From the NCBI GenBank assembly GCA_021851465.1, contig JAJZDL010000030.1:1-17832 (forward strand): a DNA stretch of 17,832 nt, read 5' to 3'. Both the position numbers and the translations under genes were made by a program. Every line of letters begins with the position of its first letter. Position 1 is the first letter of the stretch. This stretch comes from Acidobacteriota bacterium. GTDB lineage: Bacteria; Acidobacteriota; Terriglobia; Terriglobales; Acidobacteriaceae. The notes under the pieces were generated by a model that searched no databases, was not told the DNA's origin, and worked only from the letters and a program-made list of their open reading frames with translations. Shown piece by piece: positions 1 through 9,858 of the stretch.

Positions 1-191
1 GCGGCCTCCGCGCCAGCATCGGTTGCGGCCTTCACTGCGGCCACGTCGCCCTCAACAAAGGCGGTGACCAGTCCCGACCCCACCGACTGCCAGCCGGTAA
101 AGGTCACGTTGGCCGATTTCAGCATCGCGTCAGTCGCCTCAAACAGCGCAACCAGGCCCTTCGTTTCAATCATTCCAAGCGCTTGTTTCAT
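1..191 (-). CDS. BMC-H shell protein (PduA/EutM/CcmK type), 3' end cut by window
   Basis: Single-domain microcompartment shell protein; such proteins form hexamers that tile the facets of the shell, with a central pore for metabolites. The visible 63 residues begin MKQALGMIETKGLVALFEA and continue DAMLKSANVTFTG, then VGSGLVTAFVEGDVAAVKAA and TDAGAEAA. This is the usual BMC fold order, including the lysine-containing 'MLKSANV' stretch and the 'GDVAAVKAA' helix. The start is set by ATG at 191 with a good GAGAGGA ribosome site about 6 bases upstream. It is the third gene of a leftward group after the kinase and pduL, 68 bases from pduL. The pore loop and C-terminus lie outside the window, so pore chemistry cannot be read. 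Family assignment is secure; the subtype is not. Confidence 0.93.
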   Translation of the reverse strand, partial: MKQALGMIETKGLVALFEATDAMLKSANVTFTGWQSVGSGLVTAFVEGDVAAVKAATDAGAEA

Positions 192-259
192 CGAGTCCTC
201 TCTTGTCCCTTCAATTGCCGAATCTCTTGCCAGTCTTAAATGTCTTCTCGCGGAATCCC

Positions 260-964
260 TTACTTCAGCAGTTCAATGTCCTTGGTCAGATGCAGGCCGC
301 ACGCATTGGCCTCGTCGGTGTCCATGTGTACATTCAGCCGCGAGGTCGGGTCGATCCGCACATGCACGCTGTTGAATGTGGTGCTCGCTTCGCCGCCCAC
401 ACGCAGCTTCATCAGGTCGCCCTGCTTGACCCCGAAGTAGGCCGCCTCCGCCGGGTTCATGTGAACGTGGATCGCCGCGCGGATGATCCCTTCCTTCAAC
501 TCGATGTTGCCCCTCGGCCCCATGATGATCGCCCCCGGACTCCCCGCCAGGTTGCCGGAGAGACGCACCGGCAGATTGTCGAAGCCCAGGCTGATCGCGT
601 CCGTGAACGCAAGCTCCACCTGCGACTGCTTGCGCATCGGCCCCAGAATGCGCAGGTTGGAGATCAACCGGCTGCGCGGCCCAATGATCGTCACCTTCTC
701 GTTGGCCGCGAAGTTGCCCGCCTGGTAGAGGTCCTTGTAGACCGTCAACTCCGTGCCCGGCCCGAACAGAACATCCATGTCCTCGCGGCAGATGTGCATG
801 TGCCGCGCCGAGGACATAACCGTCAGCATCGGCGCTGAGCCCGCACCGCGCCCCGCGCTCCCCCGGCCAAGATACTCCAACGCCACCTGACGGACGATCT
901 GCTCGACCAGCGAGCGATCAACCGGCCCGGACGAATTCAATCCCACTACGCTTTCACTTGCCAT
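260..964 (-). CDS. pduL: PduL-type phosphate acyltransferase, encapsulated
   Basis: Phosphotransacylase of the BMC type (not homologous to Pta); it swaps CoA for phosphate on an acyl-CoA inside the shell, recycling CoA and making acyl-phosphate for the neighbouring kinase. The 234 residues show the two-barrel PduL pattern: RHMHI (His55, His57, metal ligands), LFGPG, LGPMRKQSQVEL, LAGSPG, then AAIHVHMNP and the end motif NVHMDTDEANACG. Residues 16-34 (DRSLVEQIVRQVALEYLGR) form an amphipathic helix followed by a Gly/Ala/Ser linker, the classic encapsulation peptide. ATG at 964 was chosen over an in-frame TTG at 970 because AGG lies 6 bases upstream of it. Compared with Salmonella PduL from memory, 'QRHIHM' is here 'AIHVHM' and 'SRTDA' is 'AFTDA', so two arginines near the active site are replaced. 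The acyl group, probably acetyl or propionyl, is inferred. Confidence 0.95.
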   Translation of the reverse strand: MASESVVGLNSSGPVDRSLVEQIVRQVALEYLGRGSAGRGAGSAPMLTVMSSARHMHICREDMDVLFGPGTELTVYKDLYQAGNFAANEKVTIIGPRSRLISNLRILGPMRKQSQVELAFTDAISLGFDNLPVRLSGNLAGSPGAIIMGPRGNIELKEGIIRAAIHVHMNPAEAAYFGVKQGDLMKLRVGGEASTTFNSVHVRIDPTSRLNVHMDTDEANACGLHLTKDIELLK

Positions 965-1021
965 AGGCAACCTGACTCACCCTGCTCTGTATTGCTACTG
1001 CCTCATCTCTACTGCATCGGT

Positions 1022-2188
1022 TCATGCACCTGTATGTGCCGCTTGCATTGCTCCTCGCTCAACCAGTCTGGCCGTCTCGCGCGCAACAATGCTCTCTTCA
1101 TCCGCCGGAACCACCAGCACCTTCACTGCGGAGACCTCGGTAGAGATCGTCGCCGCCGTGCGCGCTCTCCGGTTCGCCGCCTCGTCCAACTCCACCCCAA
1201 ACGCGGCCAGGTCCTTGCACACTGCCCTGCGCGTCTCCCAACTGTTCTCGCCGATGCCGCCCGAGAAGCTGATCGCGTCCAGCCCGCCCAACTCCACCAT
1301 AAACGCGCCCAGATAGTGGCGAATCGCGCGCACAAACACGCCCAGCGCAAGTCGCGCGCGATCACTGCCCGCGGCAGCGGCCTCTTCCAGGTCGCGCATA
1401 TCGCCGCTGGTTCCACTGATGCCCGCCAATCCCGACTTGCTGCCCAGAATGCGCGCCATCTCGTCCACGCCCACACCCAGCTTCTTCATCATGTACAGCA
1501 CGGCAAAGGCATCGATGTCGCCCACGCGGTTGTTCTGCGGCAGCCCGGACTGCGGCGAGGTGCCAAAGCTGATGTCGATCGCAACCCCATTGCGGAACGC
1601 CGCAATGCTGGAGCTCCCGCCAAGATGGCACGAGATATGGCGCAGGTTGGGCCGGCCCATCTGTGCCATCACCCGTTCGCTGGCCGAGCGGTGGCTCGCG
1701 CCGTGGAAGCCGTAACGGCGTATGCCGTGCTCCGTGCGCCATTCGTACGGCGCCGCATAGGTGGTCGCCGCTTCGTCCAGCGACTCATACGGAATCGTCT
1801 CGAAGACTGCGACCAGAGGAACGCCGGGAAGCTCGTGGCGGAAGGCATTCATCGCGGCAATGTACGGCGGATTGTGCGCCGGCGCAAAGAAGGAAAACTC
1901 CGCCATCGTCGCCAGCAACTCGTCGTCTACCACGCGCGTTCCTGTCAGCGGGCCGGGATGAACCGCCTTGAATCCGACCGCATCAATCTCCGACAGGCTC
2001 CGCAGTGCCTTGTCCGGGCCAACTACATCCTCGATGCACTTGCGGATCGCCGTAAGGTAGTCGGGGCAGTCGCCGCCCGGCTGTCCGATCCGCTCCACCC
2101 GGCCATTGGCCAACACCGTCGCAGAAGGCATCTCCAGCACGCGGTACTTGAAGGAGGTGCTGCCGATATTTGGGATCAGACATTTCAT
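1022..2188 (-). CDS. ackA: Acetate/propionate kinase family protein, divergent, BMC-associated
   Basis: Member of the acetate kinase (ASKHA) family; expected to convert acyl-phosphate plus ADP to acid plus ATP, using the product of PduL next door. The 388 residues include NIGSTSFK (phosphate 1 loop, Asn7), AHNPP (His105), RRYGFHGASHR (His162), HLGGSSSIAA, an Arg followed by VGDID, SGGIGENS, and ADEESIVARET near the end. By eye, Arg91 of the Methanosarcina enzyme is Lys74 here (FKAVHPG for HRVVHGG) and Asp148 is Glu130 (VFETIPY for VFDTAFH); HLGNGAS is HLGGSSS. ATG at 2188 is preferred over an upstream TTG at 2251 because the conserved first strand begins there, with GGAAG about 10 bases upstream. 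pduL follows 57 bases downstream. The family is certain; the substrate and full catalytic competence are not. Confidence 0.9.
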   Translation of the reverse strand: MKCLIPNIGSTSFKYRVLEMPSATVLANGRVERIGQPGGDCPDYLTAIRKCIEDVVGPDKALRSLSEIDAVGFKAVHPGPLTGTRVVDDELLATMAEFSFFAPAHNPPYIAAMNAFRHELPGVPLVAVFETIPYESLDEAATTYAAPYEWRTEHGIRRYGFHGASHRSASERVMAQMGRPNLRHISCHLGGSSSIAAFRNGVAIDISFGTSPQSGLPQNNRVGDIDAFAVLYMMKKLGVGVDEMARILGSKSGLAGISGTSGDMRDLEEAAAAGSDRARLALGVFVRAIRHYLGAFMVELGGLDAISFSGGIGENSWETRRAVCKDLAAFGVELDEAANRRARTAATISTEVSAVKVLVVPADEESIVARETARLVERGAMQAAHTGA

Positions 2189-2366
2189 CGGGTCGGATAC
2201 TTCCACTTCGTCTTGAATGAGCGGAGCTTTCAGTCCCGCCCTAAGCGACAAACTGCCAACTGAGATCTACCATCGAAGGGACGCCCAATCCCCCATCCAT
2301 CTGGACTGAATCCCCACAAATAAATTTCAATCCATTCCATTCAAAAGCAACACGGACAACCTACCT

Positions 2367-2391
2367 ACTGGCAATCTTCCACTGGCAATCT
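2367..2391. repeat. Direct repeat ACTGGCAATCT x2 in the BMC control region
   Basis: Two identical 11-base copies lie 14 bases apart (2367-2377 and 2381-2391). They sit upstream of the promoter facing right and within the likely leftward promoter zone. They could be a binding site for a dimeric regulator, but no regulator gene is visible in the window. Confidence 0.5.
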
Positions 2392-2424
2392 CGAAGACCC
2401 AATCTTGACGGATCATGATCGTTC

Positions 2425-2453
2425 TTGACTACATGAACACTCTACCGTATATT
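2425..2453 (+). promoter_or_regulatory. Sigma70-type promoter for pduS/pduT-like genes
   Basis: TTGACT at 2425-2430 and TATATT at 2448-2453 are separated by exactly 17 bases. Both boxes are one or two bases from consensus, which is rare in this GC-rich window. Transcription would start near 2460, about 40 bases before the ATG at 2502. The palindrome GATCATGATC lies just upstream of the -35 box, so a regulator bound there could act on RNA polymerase. Confidence 0.7.
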
Positions 2454-2501
2454 TACCGTCAGAGTCAATCAGAATAATGAAAGACTTTGAGGGATTTCCA
2501 G

Positions 2502-3854
2502 ATGGCACCAGATGCAGGTGTGTCAAGCGTCAGCGCGGCAAAACAAAGTGCGCAACCCATGACCGCCGAGCGCGTCGCCGAGCTGGGCATCGTGGGCGCG
2601 GGCGGAGGCGGATTTCCAACCGCCGTCAAGCTGGGTACGCGCGTCCCTCTGGTCATCGCAAATGCAGCCGAGTGCGAGCCCCTGCTGCATAAAGACAAAG
2701 AGCTGCTACACCACCTCTCCAGGCCGTTTCTGCGCGGCATGGTTCAGGCCATGGAGATGGTCGGCGCGCCCCAGGGCGTCATCGGCATCAAGGAAAAATA
2801 CAAGGACATTATCGCCGCGCTGGAGCAGCAGGTCCCCAACAACATCCGCGTCGCGCCACTGCCGGATTCCTACCCGGCCGGCGATGAGTTCATCCTCGTC
2901 CACATCGTCACCGGGCGCGTCATCCCCCCCGGCGGTCTGCCCAAGGACGTCGACGCCATGGTCGCCAACGTCGAGACCCTCATGAATATTGGCCTGGATC
3001 AGCCCGTGACGCAGAAGTATCTCACCGTCGCCGGCGCCGTTCGCACCCCCGTCACGCTACGTGTTCCGATCGGCATCTCCATCGGCGAGGTGATCGAGGC
3101 CGCCGGAGGCGCCACTGTGGACGACTTCAGCGTGCTGCTCGGTGGCGTCATGATGGCCAGGCCCGCCGCAGGCATCGATGTCCCCGTGACCAAGACCACC
3201 GGCGGCATCGTCGTCCTTCCCTCCTCCCACAGCCTCATCCAGCGCCACGCCGCCAAGTGGCCCGTCATCGCTCGCGTCGGCCGCTCGGCCTGCGACCAGT
3301 GCCGCTTCTGCACCGAGTTCTGCCCGCGCTACCTCCTCGGCCATCCCATCCAGCCGCACCGCGCAATGCAGTCGCTCGGATTCAGCACCAGTCCCTCGGC
3401 CATCATTGCAGGCACGCTCTATTGTTGCGAGTGCAACCTGTGCAGCCTTTACGCCTGCCCCGAGGATCTCGATCCCAAGAATGTCTGCGTGCAGTCAAAG
3501 CCCGCGGCGCGCGCCAACGGCCTCTTTTTCACCGGAACCCCGGAGTCGGTCACGCCGCACCCCATGGCGGACTACCGCCGTGTACCCATGTCTCGTCTCA
3601 TCGCGCGCCTCGGCCTCTCCGAGTTCAATAACGTCGGCCCGCTCACCGAGCACGCCTTCACCCCTGGACGCGTCGTGCTGCCGCTCAAACAACACGCAGG
3701 AGCGCCTTCTGTTCCCGTCGTCAAGACAGGACAAAAGGTGAACGCGGGCGACCTCGTGGCCGTGCCCGAGGAGGGCAAGCTCGGCGCGCGCATCCACGCC
3801 AGCATCGGCGGCATCGCCCGCCTCGCCCACGATTCGGTGGTGATCGATGCGTAA
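2502..3854 (+). CDS. pduS: PduS-like BMC flavin/iron-sulfur oxidoreductase (RnfC/NuoF-like)
   Basis: Resembles PduS, the microcompartment protein that carries flavin and two [4Fe-4S] clusters. PduS is linked to cobalamin reduction and to electron transfer through the shell. The 450 residues (Salmonella PduS is about the same length) show GAGGGGFPT at 32-40, the FMN/NADH glycine loop of the NuoF/RnfC family, then NAAECEPLLHKDKELL. An SLBB-type region follows. A first ferredoxin motif is at Cys264, 267, 270 and 274 and a second at Cys308, 311, 314 and 319, the last followed by Pro. The C-terminal part has a barrel-sandwich pattern (TGQKVNAGDLV). The start is ATG 2502, because GAGGG at 2489-2493 lies 8 bases upstream; an in-frame TTG at 2487 overlaps that site. 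The next gene encodes the PduT-like partner 62 bases downstream. Whether it serves cobalamin or plain NADH recycling cannot be told here. Confidence 0.9.
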   Translation: MAPDAGVSSVSAAKQSAQPMTAERVAELGIVGAGGGGFPTAVKLGTRVPLVIANAAECEPLLHKDKELLHHLSRPFLRGMVQAMEMVGAPQGVIGIKEKYKDIIAALEQQVPNNIRVAPLPDSYPAGDEFILVHIVTGRVIPPGGLPKDVDAMVANVETLMNIGLDQPVTQKYLTVAGAVRTPVTLRVPIGISIGEVIEAAGGATVDDFSVLLGGVMMARPAAGIDVPVTKTTGGIVVLPSSHSLIQRHAAKWPVIARVGRSACDQCRFCTEFCPRYLLGHPIQPHRAMQSLGFSTSPSAIIAGTLYCCECNLCSLYACPEDLDPKNVCVQSKPAARANGLFFTGTPESVTPHPMADYRRVPMSRLIARLGLSEFNNVGPLTEHAFTPGRVVLPLKQHAGAPSVPVVKTGQKVNAGDLVAVPEEGKLGARIHASIGGIARLAHDSVVIDA

Positions 3855-3916
3855 CGCCCGCTGGATCTACAGAACTGAACCGATGCTCAGGATTAAGCTC
3901 GGAAGGAGCCAATCTC

Positions 3917-4477
3917 GTGGCTGATATTCAATCCATAGGACTCATCGAACTCTCCAGCGTCGCCACCGGCTACATGGTCGAGGACGCAATGTTGAAGGCC
4001 GCCTCCATCCAGCTTCTCATGGCCCGCAGCATCTGTTCCGGCAAGTTCCTCATCGCCATCGCCGGCGACGTGGCATCGGTGACAACCGCGGTCGAGGTCG
4101 GCGGGGCCGCTGCCGGCGCTGCCCTGATCGAACGCCGCCAGATCGCCCGCGTCCATCCCTCCGTCCTGCACGCCATCGCCCAATCGGTCGAGATCAATCC
4201 AAAACAACTGCGCTCCATCGGCGTCATCGAGACATTCTCCGCGTCCAGCATCATCGACGCCGCAGACGCAGCCATCAAGTCCGCCAACGTCACCCTCCTC
4301 CGCGTTCATCTCGCAATGGCCCTCGGCGGCAAGGGTTTCGTCATGATGGCGGGCGATGTCTCCAGCGTGCAGGCCGCCGTCGAGGCAGGCTCCAAAGCCG
4401 CAGCCGAAGAAGGGATGCTCGTCTCCCGAGTCGTCATCCCAGCCCCCTCCGAAGAGCTCTTCCGCGACTACATCTAG
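3917..4477 (+). CDS. pduT: PduT-like tandem BMC-domain shell protein with Fe-S cysteine
   Basis: Trimeric BMC-T shell protein with two BMC folds in tandem (about residues 5-90 and 95-180); 186 residues, matching PduT at 184. Domain 1 begins SIGLIELSSVATGYMVEDAM and domain 2 SIGVIETFSASSIIDAADAA. The pore loop ARSICSGKF carries Cys40, aligned by eye with Cys38 of PduT (TICPGKF). In PduT this residue holds one [4Fe-4S] cluster at the centre of the trimer. The end RVVIPAPSEELF also matches PduT. The start codon is GTG, with a strong GGAAGGAG site at 3901-3908. It lies just after the PduS-like gene, supporting an electron path from the lumen through the pore. A hairpin follows the stop codon. Confidence 0.94.
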   Translation: MADIQSIGLIELSSVATGYMVEDAMLKAASIQLLMARSICSGKFLIAIAGDVASVTTAVEVGGAAAGAALIERRQIARVHPSVLHAIAQSVEINPKQLRSIGVIETFSASSIIDAADAAIKSANVTLLRVHLAMALGGKGFVMMAGDVSSVQAAVEAGSKAAAEEGMLVSRVVIPAPSEELFRDYI

Positions 4478-4485
4478 CGTTCTGT

Positions 4486-4506
4486 CTCTATAGCCAGTTT
4501 ATAGAG
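4486..4506 (+). terminator. Hairpin after the PduT-like gene
   Basis: CTCTATA (4486-4492) pairs with TATAGAG (4500-4506) around a 7-base loop, nine bases after the stop codon. There is no T-run, so it is at best a weak or factor-dependent terminator or a 3' end protector. Confidence 0.35.
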
Positions 4507-4509
4507 GCT

Positions 4510-4567
4510 GTCATCCTGAGCGGAGGCGCTCACGGCCTTATCGTGAGTGCCGGAGTCGAAGGACCCC
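4510..4567 (+). repeat. Dispersed repeat variant with internal hairpin
   Basis: Begins GTCATCCTGAGCGGA and ends GAGTCGAAGGACCCC, the two halves of the common 'GTCATCCTGAGCG...GAAGGACCCC' extragenic repeat. Between them lies a 10-bp stem (4525-4534 with 4542-4551, one G.T pair) with loop GCCTTAT. The gap 4478-4688 otherwise shows no gene; no clear promoter for valS was found. Confidence 0.65.
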
Positions 4568-4688
4568 GACGATCTCCGCCTCACCCCATCCCTCCGGACC
4601 GTTCTCCCAATAATCTCCAGCTTCTGCTCTCGTGCCGGTCCCGTGCCCGTCCATCCCTGCCCGCCAGTGCTACCCTTGACTCATCCCC

Positions 4689-7728
<3,040 letters not shown>

Positions 7729-7745
<17 letters not shown>

Positions 7746-7847
7746 CCCTTCCACCCGCGTAGCCCTTCCACCCACGACGCCCTCCCACCCTCGAAGCCCT
7801 TCCACCCGCGTAGCTCGTCCACCCGAGTAGCCCTCCCACCCTCCGCC
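7729..7847 (+). repeat. 17-bp tandem array, seven units, starting in the valS stop codon
   Basis: Seven consecutive 17-base units of the form CCCTTCCACCCGCGTAG lie at 7729, 7746, 7763, 7780, 7797, 7814 and 7831. Unit 1 is still coding and ends in the valS stop TAA; units 2 and 5 are identical. The array is strongly strand-biased (C/T-rich on plus) and is followed at once by a dispersed-repeat hairpin. Confidence 0.85.
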
Positions 7848-7880
7848 GTCATTCTGACTCGAAGAGTCAGAATCTCCGTC
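7848..7880 (+). repeat. Dispersed repeat variant with perfect 10-bp hairpin
   Basis: ATTCTGACTC (7851-7860) and GAGTCAGAAT (7864-7873) form a perfect stem with loop GAA, inside a GTCATTCTGA...GAATCTCCG repeat copy. It lies about 105 bases after valS and may stall or end transcription, but no T-run follows. The rest of the gap to 7991 shows no gene. Confidence 0.7.
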
Positions 7881-7991
7881 GTTGCTCTTGCCCTGTCATT
7901 CCCGCCCCGAACCCGCTTCTATCCCCAAGCCCCCCTCAGCCCCTGCTCCCTGCTACACGCCGGATCCATCGCGCTGGTTTACGATGAATCC

Positions 7992-8882
7992 ATGGACTGG
8001 AAATCCCGCCGCATCTCCGCGCTGCTCGAATCCGCCCTCATCGAGGACAAGGCCGCCAACGACATCACCACAGCGCTCACCATCGACCCTGCCTTGCGCG
8101 CCACCGGCATCATCGTCGCCAAACAGAGCTGCGTCGTCGCCGGCATCGGCTGCATCTCCGCCTTCCTCGGCCTCTACGGCAAGCTCTCCGGCAGGCCCGC
8201 CAGCCGCTTCGAGGTCGTCAGCCACCCCGAAATCTTCGACGGCGTCCGCGTCAAAAAGGGCCAGGCCATCGCCGTCATCCGCGCCAACGCCGCCTGCATC
8301 CTCTCCACCGAGCGCGTCATCCTCAACCTCATGCAGCGCATGAGCGGCATCAGTACGCTCACCAATGAGTACGTCCAGGCCGTCGCCTCCGTAAAATCCA
8401 AAACAAAGATCCTCGACACCCGCAAGACCATCCCCGGCCTGCGCGCGCTGGACAAGTACGCCGTCAGTTGCGGCGGAGGCACAAACCACCGCCTCGACCT
8501 GCAGGACGGCATCCTCATCAAGAACAACCACATCTCGCTCGGCGGCGGCCTGCCCACGGTGCTCGCGCGTGCCCTCGCCGGACGCAGGCCCGGCCAGATC
8601 GTCCAGGTCGAAGTCCGCACCCCAGCCGAACTCGACCAGGCCATCGCGGGAGGCGCAGAGTCCATACTTCTCGACAACATGACTCCTCACGAGGTAAAGA
8701 AAGCCCTCAAACTCATCCGCAGGTCCCTGCCCAAGGCCACCGTCGAGGCCTCCGGCAACATGAGCCTTAAAACCGTCCGCGACTACGCCAAAACCGGAGT
8801 GGACTTCATCTCCGTCGGCGCGCTCACACACTCCGCCACTGCCGTCGACCTCAGCATGAAGATCACCGCAGACCTCCTCTGA
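7992..8882 (+). CDS. nadC: Nicotinate-nucleotide pyrophosphorylase (quinolinate phosphoribosyltransferase)
   Basis: Converts quinolinate and PRPP to nicotinate mononucleotide, CO2 and pyrophosphate in de novo NAD synthesis. The 296 residues match the family length. Seen are DITTALT near the N-terminus, RVILNLMQRMSGI, LDTRKTIPGLR, CGGGTNHRLDLQDGILIKNNHI (His166-Arg167 phosphate site), VQVEVRTPAEL, ESILLDNM, VEASGNM and FISVGALTHS, in the canonical order. The usual HRxGLxD and LIKDNH motifs read HRLDLQD and LIKNNH here, small changes in otherwise strict motifs. The start is ATG 7992; upstream sequence lacks a clear ribosome site. birA follows 11 bases later, so the two are probably one transcript of cofactor genes. 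nadA and nadB are not in the window. Confidence 0.97.
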   Translation: MDWKSRRISALLESALIEDKAANDITTALTIDPALRATGIIVAKQSCVVAGIGCISAFLGLYGKLSGRPASRFEVVSHPEIFDGVRVKKGQAIAVIRANAACILSTERVILNLMQRMSGISTLTNEYVQAVASVKSKTKILDTRKTIPGLRALDKYAVSCGGGTNHRLDLQDGILIKNNHISLGGGLPTVLARALAGRRPGQIVQVEVRTPAELDQAIAGGAESILLDNMTPHEVKKALKLIRRSLPKATVEASGNMSLKTVRDYAKTGVDFISVGALTHSATAVDLSMKITADLL

Positions 8883-8893
8883 GCCGTTCGCTT

Positions 8894-9772
8894 ATGACCA
8901 CCGCCCCCTTCGACGTTCGCGGCTTCGATCTCTTCGACTTCGACCTTCACGCAGTGGAGCAGGACATAGCCGCCACGATGTTCGCCGGCCACCTGCAACA
9001 CATCGCCTCGGTCGATTCCACCAACACGCTCGCCCTCGTCGCCGCGCAATCCGGCGCGCGCAACGGCGTCTGGATCGCCGACCGGCAGACCGTCGGCCGC
9101 GGTCGCGGAAGCCACTCCTGGCACTCTGCGGCGGGCACTCCGCGTGGGCCGTTCGGCCTCTACATGTCCGCGCTCATCGCGCCGCGCATCCCCATCGAGA
9201 ACGCGCTTGGCCTCTCGCTCACCACGGCCATTGCTGTGCAGTCCGCCATCGCCTCCACCTTCGGCTTTCGCATCCGCTACCAGATCGACATCCGCTGGCC
9301 CAACGACCTCCTGCTCAACGGAAGAAAGTGCGGCGGCATCCTCATAGAGACCGCGTCCAACCCCGCCACGCCCACGCAGCCCGCGACCCTGCGCTACGCC
9401 GTCATCGGCATCGGCGTCAATCTCAACCATCTCGTATTTCCTCCCGAACTCGATCCCATCGCCACATCCCTTCGCCGCGAGCTGCCCGACCCCGCCCAGC
9501 CACTGCGCCGCGAGCCGCTCACCGCCGCCATCCTCCTCGAACTCGATGAACGGATCCGCCACCTCGCCGCGAGCCGCTCACCGCAGACCGCAGACCTCGC
9601 CCCGTTCAGCTCCTGGATCGACGGCAGGCACGTCCGCGTCGAGGCGCGCGACGACGATCCCGGCGGCTATACTGGCACTACCGCTGGCCTCACCCCCAGC
9701 GGCTTTCTCCTCGTTCGCGGAGACGACGGCCATCTCCACACCGTCCTCTCCGGCGGCCTCCGCGAACCGTGA
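8894..9772 (+). CDS. birA: Biotin-[acetyl-CoA-carboxylase] ligase, enzyme-only (no DNA-binding domain)
   Basis: Activates biotin with ATP and attaches it to the lysine of biotin carboxyl carrier protein. The 292 residues have no N-terminal helix-turn-helix, so this is the monofunctional type and should not act as the biotin repressor. Motifs: SVDSTNTLAL, GRGRGSHSWHS (Gly68-Arg71, biotinyl-AMP loop), RWPNDLLLNGRKCGGILIE (Trp135-Asp138, Lys145) and YAVIGIGVNLN. A small C-terminal SH3-like domain spans about residues 235-290 (DGRHVRVEARDDD ... GYTGTTAGLTPSGFLLV). ATG 8894 comes 11 bases after nadC, suggesting translational linkage. A dispersed repeat separates it from coaX. Confidence 0.96.
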   Translation: MTTAPFDVRGFDLFDFDLHAVEQDIAATMFAGHLQHIASVDSTNTLALVAAQSGARNGVWIADRQTVGRGRGSHSWHSAAGTPRGPFGLYMSALIAPRIPIENALGLSLTTAIAVQSAIASTFGFRIRYQIDIRWPNDLLLNGRKCGGILIETASNPATPTQPATLRYAVIGIGVNLNHLVFPPELDPIATSLRRELPDPAQPLRREPLTAAILLELDERIRHLAASRSPQTADLAPFSSWIDGRHVRVEARDDDPGGYTGTTAGLTPSGFLLVRGDDGHLHTVLSGGLREP

Positions 9773-9806
9773 GACGCTTTACGGTTCCAATCGAGTAAAT
9801 CGAATT

Positions 9807-9839
9807 GTCATTCTGAGCGCAGCGAAGAATCCCCGTATT
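9807..9839 (+). repeat. Dispersed repeat copy between birA and coaX
   Basis: Core form GTCATTCTGAGCGCAGCGAA then GAATCCCCGTATT. ATTCT and AGAAT form the short inverted ends around GAGCGCAGCGA. It occupies most of the 86-base gap and ends 19 bases before the coaX ATG. Confidence 0.8.
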
Positions 9840-9858
9840 GTCTTTTCCTGAAAGCCCC

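Larger units (their letters stand above)
2189..2501. promoter_or_regulatory. Divergent control region of the BMC locus
   Basis: This 313-base gap separates the leftward kinase-pduL-shell genes from the rightward pduS/pduT-like genes. It is clearly more AT-rich than its surroundings. It holds a strong rightward promoter (listed separately), a direct repeat of ACTGGCAATCT at 2367-2377 and 2381-2391, the palindrome GATCATGATC at 2411-2420, and two CTTGAC copies 20 bases apart flanking that palindrome. I could not pick out a convincing leftward promoter. No coding sequence is supported inside, though 2189-2251 could belong to the kinase if its TTG start were used. Confidence 0.6.

Noticed and set aside
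992..2263. A 423-codon plus-strand open frame over the kinase gene
   Set aside because: Arg/His-rich with no motif; the opposite strand encodes a clear acetate-kinase-family protein.
7851..7873. Perfect hairpin considered as an intrinsic terminator of valS
   Set aside because: There is no T-run after the stem and it is part of a dispersed repeat, so it is annotated as a repeat instead.
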